From: JBBPYC01 sp038200275
GTDB lineage: Bacteria; Pseudomonadota; Gammaproteobacteria; Burkholderiales; Burkholderiaceae_C
NCBI GenBank assembly: GCA_038200275.1
Contig: JBBPYC010000025.1
Coordinates: forward strand, 11,046 to 75,045
DNA length: 64,000 nt
Direction: 5' to 3'
The translations under genes were made by a program, and so were the position numbers. Shown here in pieces: positions 44,158 to 53,822 of the stretch (within the stretch, counting starts at the first letter, position 1; the number at the start of each line of letters is the position of its first letter). The notes beneath the pieces are model-generated. The model had not been told where the DNA came from. It saw only the letters and a program-made list of their open reading frames with translations, and ran no database searches.

Positions 44158-45993
44158 CTACCGCCCCACCGCGTACCCCTGCATCCCCCGCGGATTGGCT
44201 GCGGCCCGCAACACCAGCCGTCCCTGCGCATCGCGCTCGCGGCTGCATGCCGACATCCGGCTCTCGGACCAAGCGTCACCGACCTTCACTTGGTGGCCGG
44301 CGCCCCGCAACTGCTGGATCACGTTGTCAGAAAACCGCGACTCCACCGTCAACTGATTCAACGTGGTCGCGCGCGGCCAGAACGATGAGGGGAAATGGTC
44401 GACGTGCCAAGCCGGTGCATCGATCGCTTGCTGCAGGTTCATGCCGTGCACGACATGCCGTATGAAAAACGCAAGCGACCATTGGTCTTGCTGATCACCA
44501 CCCGGTGTGCCGAACGCAAGATACGGCTCGCCATCGCGCAGCGCAAACGAGGGCGACAACGTCGTGCAGGGCGGCACGCCGGGGCTCAAGCTGTTTGGTG
44601 ATTGGTCGTCCAGCCAAGTCATCTGCAGTCGGGTGTTGATCGAGAAACCCAGAGCCGGAATCACCGGGCTCGACGACAGCCAGCCACCCGACGGCGTGGC
44701 CGACACCATGTTGCCGTGCTGGTCGATCACGTCGATATGGCAGGTGTCGCCGACGAAGATTTCGCGCGCAGCCCATTCGGACACGGCGGGCAAGGTGGCG
44801 AACGTCGGCTCGCCGACGCCGAATCGCGTGTCTGCACTCAGCAAGGTGCGGCGCGCGACATCGAGGTCGGGCAGATGCGGCAGTTGCCCGAGCGGCGTGC
44901 CGGGCAGAAGCTGGGTGGCCGCACGGTCGGATACCTGTTGCCAGCGTTGGCTTAAATAATCGTCCGACAACAACGCGTGCTGCGTGGCGGGCACGGCAGC
45001 CGGTGCGGTGCCGTACCACGCAAGCCGATCGGCCAGCGCCAGCTTTGCGGCTTCTGCGATTTTGTGAACGAAGCCGGCCGTATGCGGCGCGTGCTGTTCC
45101 AGCGTCGCGCTGCGCAGCATGCCGAGTTGCTGCAACAACGACGGCCCCTGGCTCCAGAAGCCGCATTTGGCGACTGTATAGCGGCCGAAATCAAGCGTCA
45201 GCGGTGCTTCTATGGTGGGCGTCCACTGCGCGAGATCGTCGTAGCGCAACAGCCCTTTGTTGGGCTGACCGGTGGTGTCGATGACGGCGGTGGTGCGGTA
45301 GTAATGGTCGATCTCGGTGGCTACGAAGCCCTGATACCAGCAGCGCAGTGCGGCGTCGATGACCGATACGCGGCTGCTGCTTTCGCGGTTCGCTTCCACC
45401 AACAGTCGCTCCCATGTATCGGCCAGCTTGGGCAGACGAAACAATGCGCCGGGTTTGGGCGGGTGGCCACCGGGCAGCCACACCTCGGCCGACGAAGACC
45501 AGTGGGTACGAAACAGATCCTGCACCGCATGAATGGCCTGCACCGCGCGGGGAATCAGCGGGAAGCCGTCGCGTGCGTAGCGGATGGCTGGCGCCAGCAC
45601 GTCGTCGATCGACCAGGTGCCATGGTCGCGCAGCAACGTGAGCCATGCACCGAACGCGCCCGGCACGGTGGCCGGCAACAGGCCGATGCCGGGGACTTGC
45701 TCCAGCCCCAGACGCTGGAATGCCTGCACGGTCGCTTCCGCCGGTGCCACGCCTTGGCCACAGATGGAGGTAACGCGCCGCTCGCGTTCGTCCCAGAACA
45801 GAATCGGCGCTTCGCCGCCCGGGCCGTTCAGGTGCGGCTCGACCACCTGCAGCACGAAGCCACCAGCAACGGCCGCATCGAACGCGTTGCCACCACGTTC
45901 CAGCACGCCCATGGCGGTCTGCGACGCGAGCCAGTGGGTGGAGGCGGCCACGCCGAACGTGCCGACGATCTCGGGGCGGGTGGTGAAGGTCAT
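44158..45993 (-). CDS. gamma-glutamyltransferase-like Ntn hydrolase
   Basis: A 611-residue member of the gamma-glutamyltranspeptidase family. The expected autoprocessing nucleophile is T417 in VGDTCHIDVIDQHGN, and VSATPSGG follows as in active members. N-terminal features GGNAFDAAVAGGFVLQVVEPHLNGPGG are family-typical. There is no signal peptide, unlike periplasmic GGT, so it is probably cytoplasmic; some relatives act as acylases or on other gamma-glutamyl or amide substrates. It is the last gene of a three-gene minus-strand operon with a GAF protein and a Bug receptor, hinting that its substrate is imported. Confidence 0.9.
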   Translation of the reverse strand: MTFTTRPEIVGTFGVAASTHWLASQTAMGVLERGGNAFDAAVAGGFVLQVVEPHLNGPGGEAPILFWDERERRVTSICGQGVAPAEATVQAFQRLGLEQVPGIGLLPATVPGAFGAWLTLLRDHGTWSIDDVLAPAIRYARDGFPLIPRAVQAIHAVQDLFRTHWSSSAEVWLPGGHPPKPGALFRLPKLADTWERLLVEANRESSSRVSVIDAALRCWYQGFVATEIDHYYRTTAVIDTTGQPNKGLLRYDDLAQWTPTIEAPLTLDFGRYTVAKCGFWSQGPSLLQQLGMLRSATLEQHAPHTAGFVHKIAEAAKLALADRLAWYGTAPAAVPATQHALLSDDYLSQRWQQVSDRAATQLLPGTPLGQLPHLPDLDVARRTLLSADTRFGVGEPTFATLPAVSEWAAREIFVGDTCHIDVIDQHGNMVSATPSGGWLSSSPVIPALGFSINTRLQMTWLDDQSPNSLSPGVPPCTTLSPSFALRDGEPYLAFGTPGGDQQDQWSLAFFIRHVVHGMNLQQAIDAPAWHVDHFPSSFWPRATTLNQLTVESRFSDNVIQQLRGAGHQVKVGDAWSESRMSACSRERDAQGRLVLRAAANPRGMQGYAVGR

Positions 45994-46059
45994 GGTGGAG
46001 GCTTCAAATGGCGGGTGACGGTATGGGCGACCACTGCGGCGCTCGTGTTCCAGCGGGAT

Positions 46060-46671
46060 TCAGGCACGGGCCGATCGGGCCTCATGCGCAATCGCAGGCA
46101 GCGCGATGGATGCAAGCAGGCGGATCAGCCAGACCTCTTGTGGCTCCCAACGATCGCGCTGGCTCAAGACATTGAAGGTTGCGAATGGCGCGCCGCTGCT
46201 GACGTCCAGCAGCGGCACATTGACGACCGCGCGCAGCCCCAGCGACGCAATGCGCGCGTGGTCATCGAATGCGTCGGCCAGTGCCCCTGCGCCTTCGCCG
46301 ATGAAGACCTCGCCACGTTGGAAGAGCTGGTGGGTCCATGCAGTCCAGGTCTTTTGCTTGCGGGCGGCCACTGGGTAAGCGAGCGTGTCGGAACTCCAGA
46401 GGCGTCGCAACTCGACGGTCGTGGACCGATCCGATCGCCGATCCAATGACAACGACGGAAAAGTTGAAGCACGCGCTGCCAAGGGCGGTTCGTCGCAGCG
46501 CAGATTCACCGTCATCAGCCCCGGCCCCAGCATGTTGCCGCGTACGGTCTCGATGGCATGCAGCGCCTCGTCCAGTGTCCGTGCCTGCGGCACGGTCTCG
46601 CACAAAGCAGCGCAGACCTCGAACGGCAGGCAGAGCGCAGCCGGCTCCTGGCTCGGCAGGCCAGCGTTCAC
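46060..46671 (-). CDS. GAF domain-containing protein
   Basis: A 203-residue protein with a GAF-like domain in its C-terminal two thirds (RGEVFIGEGAGALADAF, LGLRAVVNVPLLDVSSGAPFATFNVL). There is no output domain such as HTH, kinase or GGDEF, so it may act as a small-molecule binding partner or as an enzyme accessory. It lies 7 bp after the Bug receptor gene and 66 bp before the gamma-glutamyltransferase-like gene, within one operon. Confidence 0.78.
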   Translation of the reverse strand: MNAGLPSQEPAALCLPFEVCAALCETVPQARTLDEALHAIETVRGNMLGPGLMTVNLRCDEPPLAARASTFPSLSLDRRSDRSTTVELRRLWSSDTLAYPVAARKQKTWTAWTHQLFQRGEVFIGEGAGALADAFDDHARIASLGLRAVVNVPLLDVSSGAPFATFNVLSQRDRWEPQEVWLIRLLASIALPAIAHEARSARA

Positions 46672-46678
46672 TTGTTGC

Positions 46679-47641
46679 TCACTCGGCTTTGATGCCCAGA
46701 TCGGTGATCAGCTTGCCGTACTCGTCCGCATCGCGCCGCAGCACCGTCGCAAACTGTTCGGGCGAAGCCTTGACGACTTCGACGCCCATCGTGTTCATGC
46801 GGGCACGAACGGCCGGCTCGGCCAGCGCCTGATTGGCCGCAGCGTTGAGTCGATCGACCAGTTCCTTCGGCAGCTCGGCCGGGCCGAACAGGCCGTACCA
46901 AACCCCGAGCGCATACCCCGGCAGTGTTTCGGCCACCGTCGGCACATCCGGCAGCAGGTCAGAGCGCTTGGCTTCCGTCACGGCCAGCAGTGTGAGCTTG
47001 CCGGCTTTCACATGCGGCAAGGTCTGCGTGCCGGCCGAGAACAGCACCTGCGTCTGATTGCCGACGGTGTCCAGCACGGCCGGCGCGCCGCCCTTGTACG
47101 GCACGTGCAGCATCTCGATGCCAGCGGCTTTTTCGAACAGCACCGCGCTCAGGTGATTGGTCGAGCCAGAGCCGGCGCTCGCATACGCCAGCTTGCCGGG
47201 GTTCGCCTTCGCATACGCGATGAGCTCCTTCACGTTTTTGACTGGCACGGAGGGATTCACCACCAGCGTGTTGATCACGTTGGCCAGCAGCGCAATCGGC
47301 GTGAAGTCATCAACGCCTTTGAACGGCATCGGCATCAGCGCCGGGTTCATTGCATGCGTGCTCATCGAGCCGACCAGCAAGGTGTACCCATCGGGTTTGG
47401 CCCTGGCCACCTGATTCGAGCCGATGTTGCCCGACGCGCCTGCGCGGTTCTCGACGATGACGGTCTGGCCCATCGATTGGGTGAGCTGCTCGGCCAACGC
47501 CCGCGCGAGGATGTCGGTCGAGCCGCCAGGCGCCCACGGCACGACCAGCGTGATGGGTTTGTCAGGATAAGCAGCGGTTGCGATGGATGCGAACGTGAGA
47601 AGCACAGCCGCACAAAAGCTGCGGCCAACAAATGAAGCCAT
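46679..47641 (-). CDS. Bug-family periplasmic substrate-binding protein (orphan)
   Basis: A 320-residue Bug/TctC receptor with a signal peptide (hydrophobic core about residues 9-20, cleavage after ATAA or TATA). The hallmark PITLVVPWAPGGSTDI follows immediately, then VENRAGASGNIG and LHVPYKGGAPAVLD. The ATG at 47641 begins the signal peptide. No TctA/TctB genes are adjacent, so it is an orphan receptor that could feed the membrane subunits elsewhere (for example 6314-8484) or act as a sensor. Downstream genes encode a GAF protein and a GGT-like hydrolase. Confidence 0.93.
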   Translation of the reverse strand: MASFVGRSFCAAVLLTFASIATAAYPDKPITLVVPWAPGGSTDILARALAEQLTQSMGQTVIVENRAGASGNIGSNQVARAKPDGYTLLVGSMSTHAMNPALMPMPFKGVDDFTPIALLANVINTLVVNPSVPVKNVKELIAYAKANPGKLAYASAGSGSTNHLSAVLFEKAAGIEMLHVPYKGGAPAVLDTVGNQTQVLFSAGTQTLPHVKAGKLTLLAVTEAKRSDLLPDVPTVAETLPGYALGVWYGLFGPAELPKELVDRLNAAANQALAEPAVRARMNTMGVEVVKASPEQFATVLRRDADEYGKLITDLGIKAE

Positions 47642-47908
47642 TGGTGGTTGTCCCTGCAAGAGAAGAATCGGAGAGGCACAAAAGTGTAGACCGATGCGGC
47701 ACCACCCAGACATCGCCCCGGTTGCCCTGCCCTGCGCCCTGCGCCCTGCGCACTGCGCGACGGTGGCCGAGATCGATGCGCGCTACGGCGACTGGAGCAG
47801 CAGACTGCAGACGAACAAGGCGGGACATCGTCGGATGCAACAATGAATGGTCACGCTCACTCGCCGGCCTGCCAAGCTGGACAACCACGATTTGCAAAGA
47901 GACAACCG

Positions 47909-49552
47909 ATGGCCATTCTGGACACCCGACTCAACTCCCGCACTGCCGACTTTCAGACCAATGCCGATGCCATGCGCGCGCTGGTCGCGGATCTGAACGC
48001 CCAAGTGGAGAAGTCCGCTGCGGGCGGCAGCGAGCAGGCGCGTGCCAAGCACACCGCACGCGGCAAGCTGCTGCCGCGCGACCGGGTGCAGTTGCTGCTT
48101 GATCCAGGGACGCCGTTTCTGGAAATCGCGCCGTTGGCCGCGCACGATATGTACCGCGGCGATGCGCCGGGGGCCAGCTTGATCACGGGCATCGGGCGGG
48201 TGTCTGGCGTGACCTGCATGGTGGTCTGCAACGACGCGACGGTGAAGGGTGGGACGTACTACCCGATGACGGTCAAGAAGCATTTGCGCGCGCAAGAGAT
48301 CGCGCAGCAAAACCGCCTGCCGTGTATCTATCTGGTTGATTCGGGCGGCGCCAATCTGCCGAACCAGGACGACGTGTTTCCGGACCGCGATCACTTCGGC
48401 CGCATCTTCTACAACCAGGCGCAGATGAGCGCGGACGGCATCGCGCAGATCGCGGTGGTGATGGGCAGCTGCACCGCGGGCGGTGCCTATATGCCTGCGA
48501 TGAGCGATGAGTCGATCATCGTAAAGAACCAGGGCACGATCTTTCTGGGCGGGCCGCCGCTCGTGAAAGCGGCGATAGGCGAGATCGTGTCGGCGGAAGA
48601 TCTGGGCGGCGGCGATGTGCACACGCGGCTGTCCGGCGTGGCCGACCACCTCGCGCAAAACGATGCGCATGCGCTGAAGCTCGCGCGCACGGCGGTGGCG
48701 AACTTGAATGTTCGCCAACCGGCAGCTCAGCACTCGAGTTTTGAAGGAAAACCCGCTGAGGCGAACGCAGAATCTGAGTCTATTGCTCCTAAATTCGCAG
48801 CAGATGAGCTCTACGGCATCGTCCCGGTCGACACACGCAAACCGTACGACGTGCACGAGATCATTGCGCGCATCGTCGACGGCTCCGAGTTTCACGAGTT
48901 CAAAGCGCGCTACGGCGCCACACTGGTCTGCGGTTTTGCGAACATTGAAGGCATGCCCGTTGGCATCGTCGCGAACAACGGCATCCTGTTTTCCGAGTCC
49001 GCGCAGAAGGGCGCGCACTTCATCGAGCTGTGCTGCCAGCGCAAGATCCCGCTCGTGTTCCTGCAGAACATTACCGGCTTCATGGTTGGCAAGAAGTATG
49101 AGAACGAAGGCATCGCGCGGCATGGCGCAAAGATGGTGACGGCCGTGGCCACAGCGCAAGTGCCGAAGTTCACCATCATCATCGGCGGCAGCTACGGTGC
49201 CGGCAACTACGGCATGTGCGGGCGCGCGTTCAGCCCGCGTTTCTTGTGGATGTGGCCGAACGCGCGCATCTGCGTGATGGGCGGCGAACAAGCCGCCGGC
49301 GTGCTGGCCACTGTCAAGCGCGACGGCATCGAAGGCCGCGGTGGAAGCTGGAGCACCCAAGAAGAGGCTGCGTTCAAGCAGCCCGTGCTGGATCAGTTCG
49401 CGCATCAGTCGCATCCCTATTATTCAAGCGCGCGGATATGGGACGACGGCGTGATCGATCCGGCCGACACGCGGCGCGTGCTGGCGTTGGGCCTGGCGGC
49501 GAGTTTGAATGCGCCGATCGGGGAGCCGAAGTTCGGGGTGTTCAGGATGTGA
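47909..49552 (+). CDS. liuB: 3-methylcrotonyl-CoA carboxylase beta subunit (carboxyltransferase)
   Basis: A 547-residue carboxyltransferase subunit that moves CO2 from carboxybiotin to 3-methylcrotonyl-CoA in leucine breakdown. Family segments include GGTYYPMTVKKHLRAQEIA, VDSGGANLPNQDDVFPDRDH, SCTAGGAYMPAMSDE and GRAFSPRFLWMWPNARI, which favour MCC beta over propionyl-CoA carboxylase. Start at the ATG at 47909. Between codons about 270 and 305 the DNA is AT-richer and encodes a low-complexity linker (Ala, Glu, Ser). The alpha subunit gene is 8 kb downstream, after a transporter operon, a dehydrogenase and a hydratase. Confidence 0.95.
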   Translation: MAILDTRLNSRTADFQTNADAMRALVADLNAQVEKSAAGGSEQARAKHTARGKLLPRDRVQLLLDPGTPFLEIAPLAAHDMYRGDAPGASLITGIGRVSGVTCMVVCNDATVKGGTYYPMTVKKHLRAQEIAQQNRLPCIYLVDSGGANLPNQDDVFPDRDHFGRIFYNQAQMSADGIAQIAVVMGSCTAGGAYMPAMSDESIIVKNQGTIFLGGPPLVKAAIGEIVSAEDLGGGDVHTRLSGVADHLAQNDAHALKLARTAVANLNVRQPAAQHSSFEGKPAEANAESESIAPKFAADELYGIVPVDTRKPYDVHEIIARIVDGSEFHEFKARYGATLVCGFANIEGMPVGIVANNGILFSESAQKGAHFIELCCQRKIPLVFLQNITGFMVGKKYENEGIARHGAKMVTAVATAQVPKFTIIIGGSYGAGNYGMCGRAFSPRFLWMWPNARICVMGGEQAAGVLATVKRDGIEGRGGSWSTQEEAAFKQPVLDQFAHQSHPYYSSARIWDDGVIDPADTRRVLALGLAASLNAPIGEPKFGVFRM

Positions 49553-49854
49553 TCGAAAGGCGATGCAAAAGGAAAGCGAAGCGAGCGACGTCACAGCAAA
49601 GCCATACCACCCGACTGAAGGTCTTCGTGGGGCGGGTTGCGCGTTCGGTCGGGCATTAAGCGTTGCGCGATCCTTCTGCATCGGTTTGGTAAAAACACGC
49701 GTTGCGCAGCCCGGCGCGCATGGCTAACATCGCGCCGTTCGGTCCGGTCGGTCTGGAGACTCGTTGCAGCAGGCAGCGCTGGTGACTTGAGATCGATCGA
49801 CGCGGACCCGGCGTTCACGGGTCATCCAAGAGTCCAGGCTCAAGGTAGAACAAC
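49553..49854. other. 302-bp gap before the ABC transporter operon
   Basis: No supported gene, repeat or clear terminator is visible here. The region separates methylcrotonyl-CoA carboxylase beta from the transporter operon and should contain the operon's promoter, but no convincing -35/-10 pair was seen. Confidence 0.5.
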
Positions 49855-51114
49855 ATGTCCTTCCCACACCCCTCGGCGCCGCTCAAGCGCCGCAGCCTCG
49901 TCAAGGCCGCTGCCGGCGCCAGCCTGCTGCAGCTCGCTCCGCCTTTCATCAGCACGAGCCGCGCGGCGGACACCGTCAAGATCGGGCTGGACAACCCGCT
50001 GACCGGCACCTATGCGGCGGTCGGGAAGAACGAACTGACCGGCGCCCAGTTGGCGCTGGAGCAGATCAATGCGAAGGGCGGCATCCTCGGTCGCCAGGTC
50101 GAGTTGCTGGTCGAGGACTCGACCAGCGGCGATGCCGGCACGGCCGTGCAGAAGGCGCGCAAGCTGATCGATCGCGACAAGGTCAACTTCCTGCTCGGCA
50201 ACGTCAACTCGGCGCTGGCGCTGGCGATGGCGCAGGTCAGCAACGAAAAGGGGGTGCTGCACATCGTCCCCGGCGGCCACACCGACGCGATCACCGGGGA
50301 CACCTGCCATTGGAACGTCTTTCGCATCTGCAACACCACGCAGATGGAAGCGAACGCGGTGGCGCCCTCGCTGATCAAGAACGCGGGAAAGAAGTGGTAC
50401 TACATCACGCCCGACTATGCGTTTGGCCACACGTTGCAGGCCGGCTTGGAGAGAGCCTGCACGCGACTGGGCGGCGCCAAGGTGGGCGCCGATCTGACGC
50501 CGCTCGGCACCACCGATTTCTCTTCCTACCTGATCAAGGCGCAAGCCGCGAATCCCGACGTGATCGTGTTCCTGGTGCAGGGCGACGACATGATCAACGC
50601 GCTAAAGCAGGCGGTCCAGTTCGGGCTCGACAAGCGGTTCCACCTGGCTGGCGGCCAGCAGGAACTTGAGGCACTCGAAGGCTTGTCGCCCGATGCACGG
50701 GTCGGCACCTGGGTGTTCGAGTGGTACTGGAATCAGCCGGGCGTGCCGCACGTGGCCGAGTTCGTCGCCGACATCAAAAAGCGCACCAACCGGGTTCCGA
50801 CCGCGCGCACCTGGTTCGGCTATGCCTCGACCTGGACCTGCGCGCTGGCCGCGAATGGCGCCAAGTCGCTCGAGGCGGTCAAGATGGCCCGGTTTCTGCA
50901 GGACTTCAAGCTGCCGCCCGAGGTGGCGCTGATGCCGAATGGCGCGTTTTTCCGCGCTGGCCAGAACCAGTTGATCCCCGACCTGTTCGTCGGCCAGGCC
51001 CAGGCCAAGGGCAGCGCGCCGGACGATCTGTTCAAGGTAACGGAAGTCGCCAAGGGAACTGATGCGGCCGGAACCCTCGCGGAATCCGGCTGCAAGATGA
51101 CCTGGCCAGCCTGA
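49855..51114 (+). CDS. HAAT-type ABC transporter substrate-binding protein
   Basis: A 419-residue periplasmic receptor of the branched-chain amino acid/amide (HAAT) type. The N-terminus contains KRRSLVKAAAGASLL, a likely twin-arginine signal, with cleavage after SRAA. The mature part opens VKIGLDNPLTGTYA and continues GKNELTGAQLALEQINAKGGILGR, typical of LivJ-like proteins. Substrates of this family include leucine/valine, aromatic acids, amides and urea; position inside a leucine-degradation cluster favours branched-chain compounds but does not prove it. First gene of a five-gene operon. Confidence 0.92.
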   Translation: MSFPHPSAPLKRRSLVKAAAGASLLQLAPPFISTSRAADTVKIGLDNPLTGTYAAVGKNELTGAQLALEQINAKGGILGRQVELLVEDSTSGDAGTAVQKARKLIDRDKVNFLLGNVNSALALAMAQVSNEKGVLHIVPGGHTDAITGDTCHWNVFRICNTTQMEANAVAPSLIKNAGKKWYYITPDYAFGHTLQAGLERACTRLGGAKVGADLTPLGTTDFSSYLIKAQAANPDVIVFLVQGDDMINALKQAVQFGLDKRFHLAGGQQELEALEGLSPDARVGTWVFEWYWNQPGVPHVAEFVADIKKRTNRVPTARTWFGYASTWTCALAANGAKSLEAVKMARFLQDFKLPPEVALMPNGAFFRAGQNQLIPDLFVGQAQAKGSAPDDLFKVTEVAKGTDAAGTLAESGCKMTWPA

Positions 51115-51259
51115 GCGCTGACGTGCATCCAGCGGCGCTTTCGACGCGCGGCATCGACACGTGCGGCGCGCCGCAGTGCGGCCGGCCGGCTTGGTGCGTG
51201 GCCTGCCGTCAACGTCCTGTTCAACTTGGTTTCGTCACCAGCCCCGGGCTACTTGTGCG

Positions 51260-52129
51260 ATGACACAGCTGCTTCTGTTCAACGTATTCAACGGGCTCAT
51301 CGTCGGGGCGTTCTATGCGCTGATGGCGCTGGGGCTGTCACTGATCCTGAACCTGAGCGGAGTGATCAACTTCGCGCACGGCGGCTTTCTCGCGATCGGC
51401 GCCTATCTCGCCTACACGCTGATGCCGACGATCGGCTTCTGGGGCGCGCTGATCGTCGCACCGCTGCTGACGGCGCTGCTGGGGCTGCTGGTCGAGCGGC
51501 TGTTGATCCGCCGGTTGTACGGGCGTGATCCGCTCTACAGCCTGCTGCTCACGTTCGGGCTCGCCTACATCCTGGAAGACGGCACGCGTTACATCTGGGG
51601 CGCGCAAAGCCTGCCGTTCCCGATCCCGGCTTGGCTAACCAAGCCGCTGTCGGTGGAATACTTCTTTCTTACCGGCTACCGCCTGTTCATGGTGCTGCTG
51701 GTGGCGCTGGCGGTCGCCGGGCTGTTCTACATCCTCAACCGGACCCGGCTCGGCATGCGGATTCGCGCCGGCACGCTCGACTTGGAAACCGTGTCGGTGC
51801 TCGGCGTGAACGTGACGGTGCTGCGCAACCTGAACTTCGGACTCGGCATCTACCTGGCGGGGCTGGCCGGCGTGCTGGCCGCGGGCATGCTCGGGCTGCA
51901 GCCGACCATCGGCAGTTCGCTGATCATGCCGAGCTTCGTCGCGATCATCGTCGGCGGCTTGGGCAGTTTGCCGGGCACGTTGCTCGGCGGCCTGTTGATC
52001 GGCGTTGCGTCAGGCATCACCACGGTGTTCTTCCCGTCGGCGACCGAGGCCGTGATGTACGTGATGATGGGGCTGGTACTGTTGTGGCGCCCGCAGGGCC
52101 TTCTCGGCGAAGAGGGTAGGACGCAATGA
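51260..52129 (+). CDS. livH: HAAT ABC transporter permease (LivH-like)
   Basis: A 289-residue inner-membrane permease with about eight hydrophobic segments. LivH hallmarks include GAFYALMALGLSLILNLSGVINFAHGGF and the C-terminal IIVGGLGSLPGTLLGG; family length is 285-310. The ATG at 51260 is chosen because homology begins there. It pairs with the LivM-like permease, whose start overlaps its stop by four bases. It is 145 bp after the receptor gene. Confidence 0.93.
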   Translation: MTQLLLFNVFNGLIVGAFYALMALGLSLILNLSGVINFAHGGFLAIGAYLAYTLMPTIGFWGALIVAPLLTALLGLLVERLLIRRLYGRDPLYSLLLTFGLAYILEDGTRYIWGAQSLPFPIPAWLTKPLSVEYFFLTGYRLFMVLLVALAVAGLFYILNRTRLGMRIRAGTLDLETVSVLGVNVTVLRNLNFGLGIYLAGLAGVLAAGMLGLQPTIGSSLIMPSFVAIIVGGLGSLPGTLLGGLLIGVASGITTVFFPSATEAVMYVMMGLVLLWRPQGLLGEEGRTQ

Positions 52130-53076
52130 ACGGCCTTGACAAGCGGCTGCCTTCCGTGCTGGTCTGGATCGTTCTGCTGACCATGCCGTACTGGATGAAT
52201 GCGGTCGGCGGCTACACCGAGCTGGCGACCCGCGTGATCGTGCTCGGGCTGGCGGCGATGGGGCTGAATTTCCTGTTGGGATTCACCGGCGTGCTGTCGT
52301 TCGGCCATGCCGCGTACTTCGGCCTGGGCGCGTACGGCGCCGCGATGACGATCAAGTACCTGGTGCCGAGCACCATGCTGTCGATCATCGTCGGCGTGCT
52401 GGTCGGAGTCGCGGCGGCGGCGGTGGTCGGATTTCTGATCCGCAAGCTGCGCGGCGTCTATTTCGCGATGGTGACGATCGCCTTTGGGCAGATCTTCTTT
52501 TTCGTCGCGTTTCGCTGGAACACCGTGACCGGCGGCGACGATGGACTGACCGGCTGGCGCAGGCAACCGCTGGATCTGGGATTCACGACCATCGACATCT
52601 CGAAGAGCGACACGGCCTACTACTACCTGGCGCTGGCGCTGTTCGCCGTCGCGGTCGGCATGATGGCGCTGCTGCTGCGTTCGCCGCTCGGCCGCAGCCT
52701 GATCGCGATTCGCGAAAACGAACGGCGCGCGCGCTTTCTCGGCATTCCGGTCGAGCAGCACATCTGGCTGTCGTTCGTGATCTCGGGCGCTGTCGCCGCG
52801 CTTGCCGGCAGCCTGTATGCGCTGTTGAACAATTTCACCGACCCGCGCACATTCCACTGGACGCTGTCGGGCAACTTCGTGATCATGGCCGTGCTCGGGG
52901 GCATGCGCTCGTTCTGGGGCCCGCTGGTCGGCGCGGCGATCTTCGTGGTGCTGCAGGACTACGTCTCGAGCCACACCGAGAACTGGATGTCGTTCATCGG
53001 CCTGTTCTTCGTGCTGGTGGTCATGTTCTTTCCACGCGGTGTGCTCGGCATCATCAAACGCAAGGTGTCCACGTGA
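52126..53076 (+). CDS. livM: HAAT ABC transporter permease (LivM-like)
   Basis: A 316-residue second permease of the HAAT transporter. Typical segments are GLNFLLGFTGVLSFGHAAYFGLGAY near the N-terminus, the cytoplasmic loop RSPLGRSLIAIRENERRARFLGI for ATPase contact, and VLGGMRSFWGPLVGA. About eight to nine membrane segments. It overlaps livH by four bases (ATGA) and the ATPase gene by four bases (GTGA), so expression of all subunits is coupled. Confidence 0.93.
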   Translation: MNGLDKRLPSVLVWIVLLTMPYWMNAVGGYTELATRVIVLGLAAMGLNFLLGFTGVLSFGHAAYFGLGAYGAAMTIKYLVPSTMLSIIVGVLVGVAAAAVVGFLIRKLRGVYFAMVTIAFGQIFFFVAFRWNTVTGGDDGLTGWRRQPLDLGFTTIDISKSDTAYYYLALALFAVAVGMMALLLRSPLGRSLIAIRENERRARFLGIPVEQHIWLSFVISGAVAALAGSLYALLNNFTDPRTFHWTLSGNFVIMAVLGGMRSFWGPLVGAAIFVVLQDYVSSHTENWMSFIGLFFVLVVMFFPRGVLGIIKRKVST

Positions 53077-53822
53077 GCTTGCTGCACGTGCAGGGTGCGT
53101 CGCGCCACTTCGGCAGCCTGGTGGCGGTCGATAACGTATCGCTTGCGGTCGAGCCCGGTGAGTTGCGCGCGGTGATCGGGCCGAACGGCGCGGGCAAGAC
53201 CACGTTCTTCAACCTGATCAGCGGTTTCTTTCCTCCGACGTCGGGAAAGATCGTGTTCGACGGCCAGGACGTCACGACGCTGGCGCCACACGAGCGCGTG
53301 GCGGCGGGGATGGCGCGCACGTTCCAGATCACCGAGATATTCCCCGAACTCAGCGTGCGCGAGAACCTGCGCATCCCGATCGAGGTCGCGGCCGGGCTGC
53401 GGCTCAAGCCCTGGCTATCGCACCAGGCCGACGCGCGCATCCGCGCGCGCGAGGCCGAACTGCTTGAAATGGGTGCCCTGGGCGACAAGGCCGACCGGCT
53501 GGTCGGCGAGTTGTCGCACGGCGACCAGCGGTCCGCCGAGATCATGATGTCGATCGCGTTGAACCCGCGGTTGCTGTTGCTCGACGAGCCGACCGCCGGG
53601 ATGGGGGACGAGGAAACCTATCACATCGCGCGGCTGATCCGGCGCCTGCACCGGGAGCAGAAGCTGACCATCGTGCTGATCGAGCACGACATGCGCGTGG
53701 TCTTCAACCTGGCCGATCGGATCATGGTGCTGGCCGAAGGCGCGGTGCTGGCCGAAGGCACGGCGGCGGAGATCGCAGCCAACGAGCAGGTCCAGGCCGC
53801 CTACCTGGGGAAGGCCGAATGA
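53073..53822 (+). CDS. livG: HAAT ABC transporter ATP-binding protein (LivG-like)
   Basis: A 249-residue ABC ATPase. Walker A is GPNGAGKTT, the signature region reads LSHGDQR rather than the more usual LSGGQ, and Walker B is LLLLDEPTAGM. A LivG-specific insertion follows Walker A. Starts with GTG overlapping the livM stop. The LSHG signature is a feature I associate with urea/amide-type HAAT ATPases as well as some amino acid ones, so substrate specificity stays open. Confidence 0.93.
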   Translation: MSLLHVQGASRHFGSLVAVDNVSLAVEPGELRAVIGPNGAGKTTFFNLISGFFPPTSGKIVFDGQDVTTLAPHERVAAGMARTFQITEIFPELSVRENLRIPIEVAAGLRLKPWLSHQADARIRAREAELLEMGALGDKADRLVGELSHGDQRSAEIMMSIALNPRLLLLDEPTAGMGDEETYHIARLIRRLHREQKLTIVLIEHDMRVVFNLADRIMVLAEGAVLAEGTAAEIAANEQVQAAYLGKAE

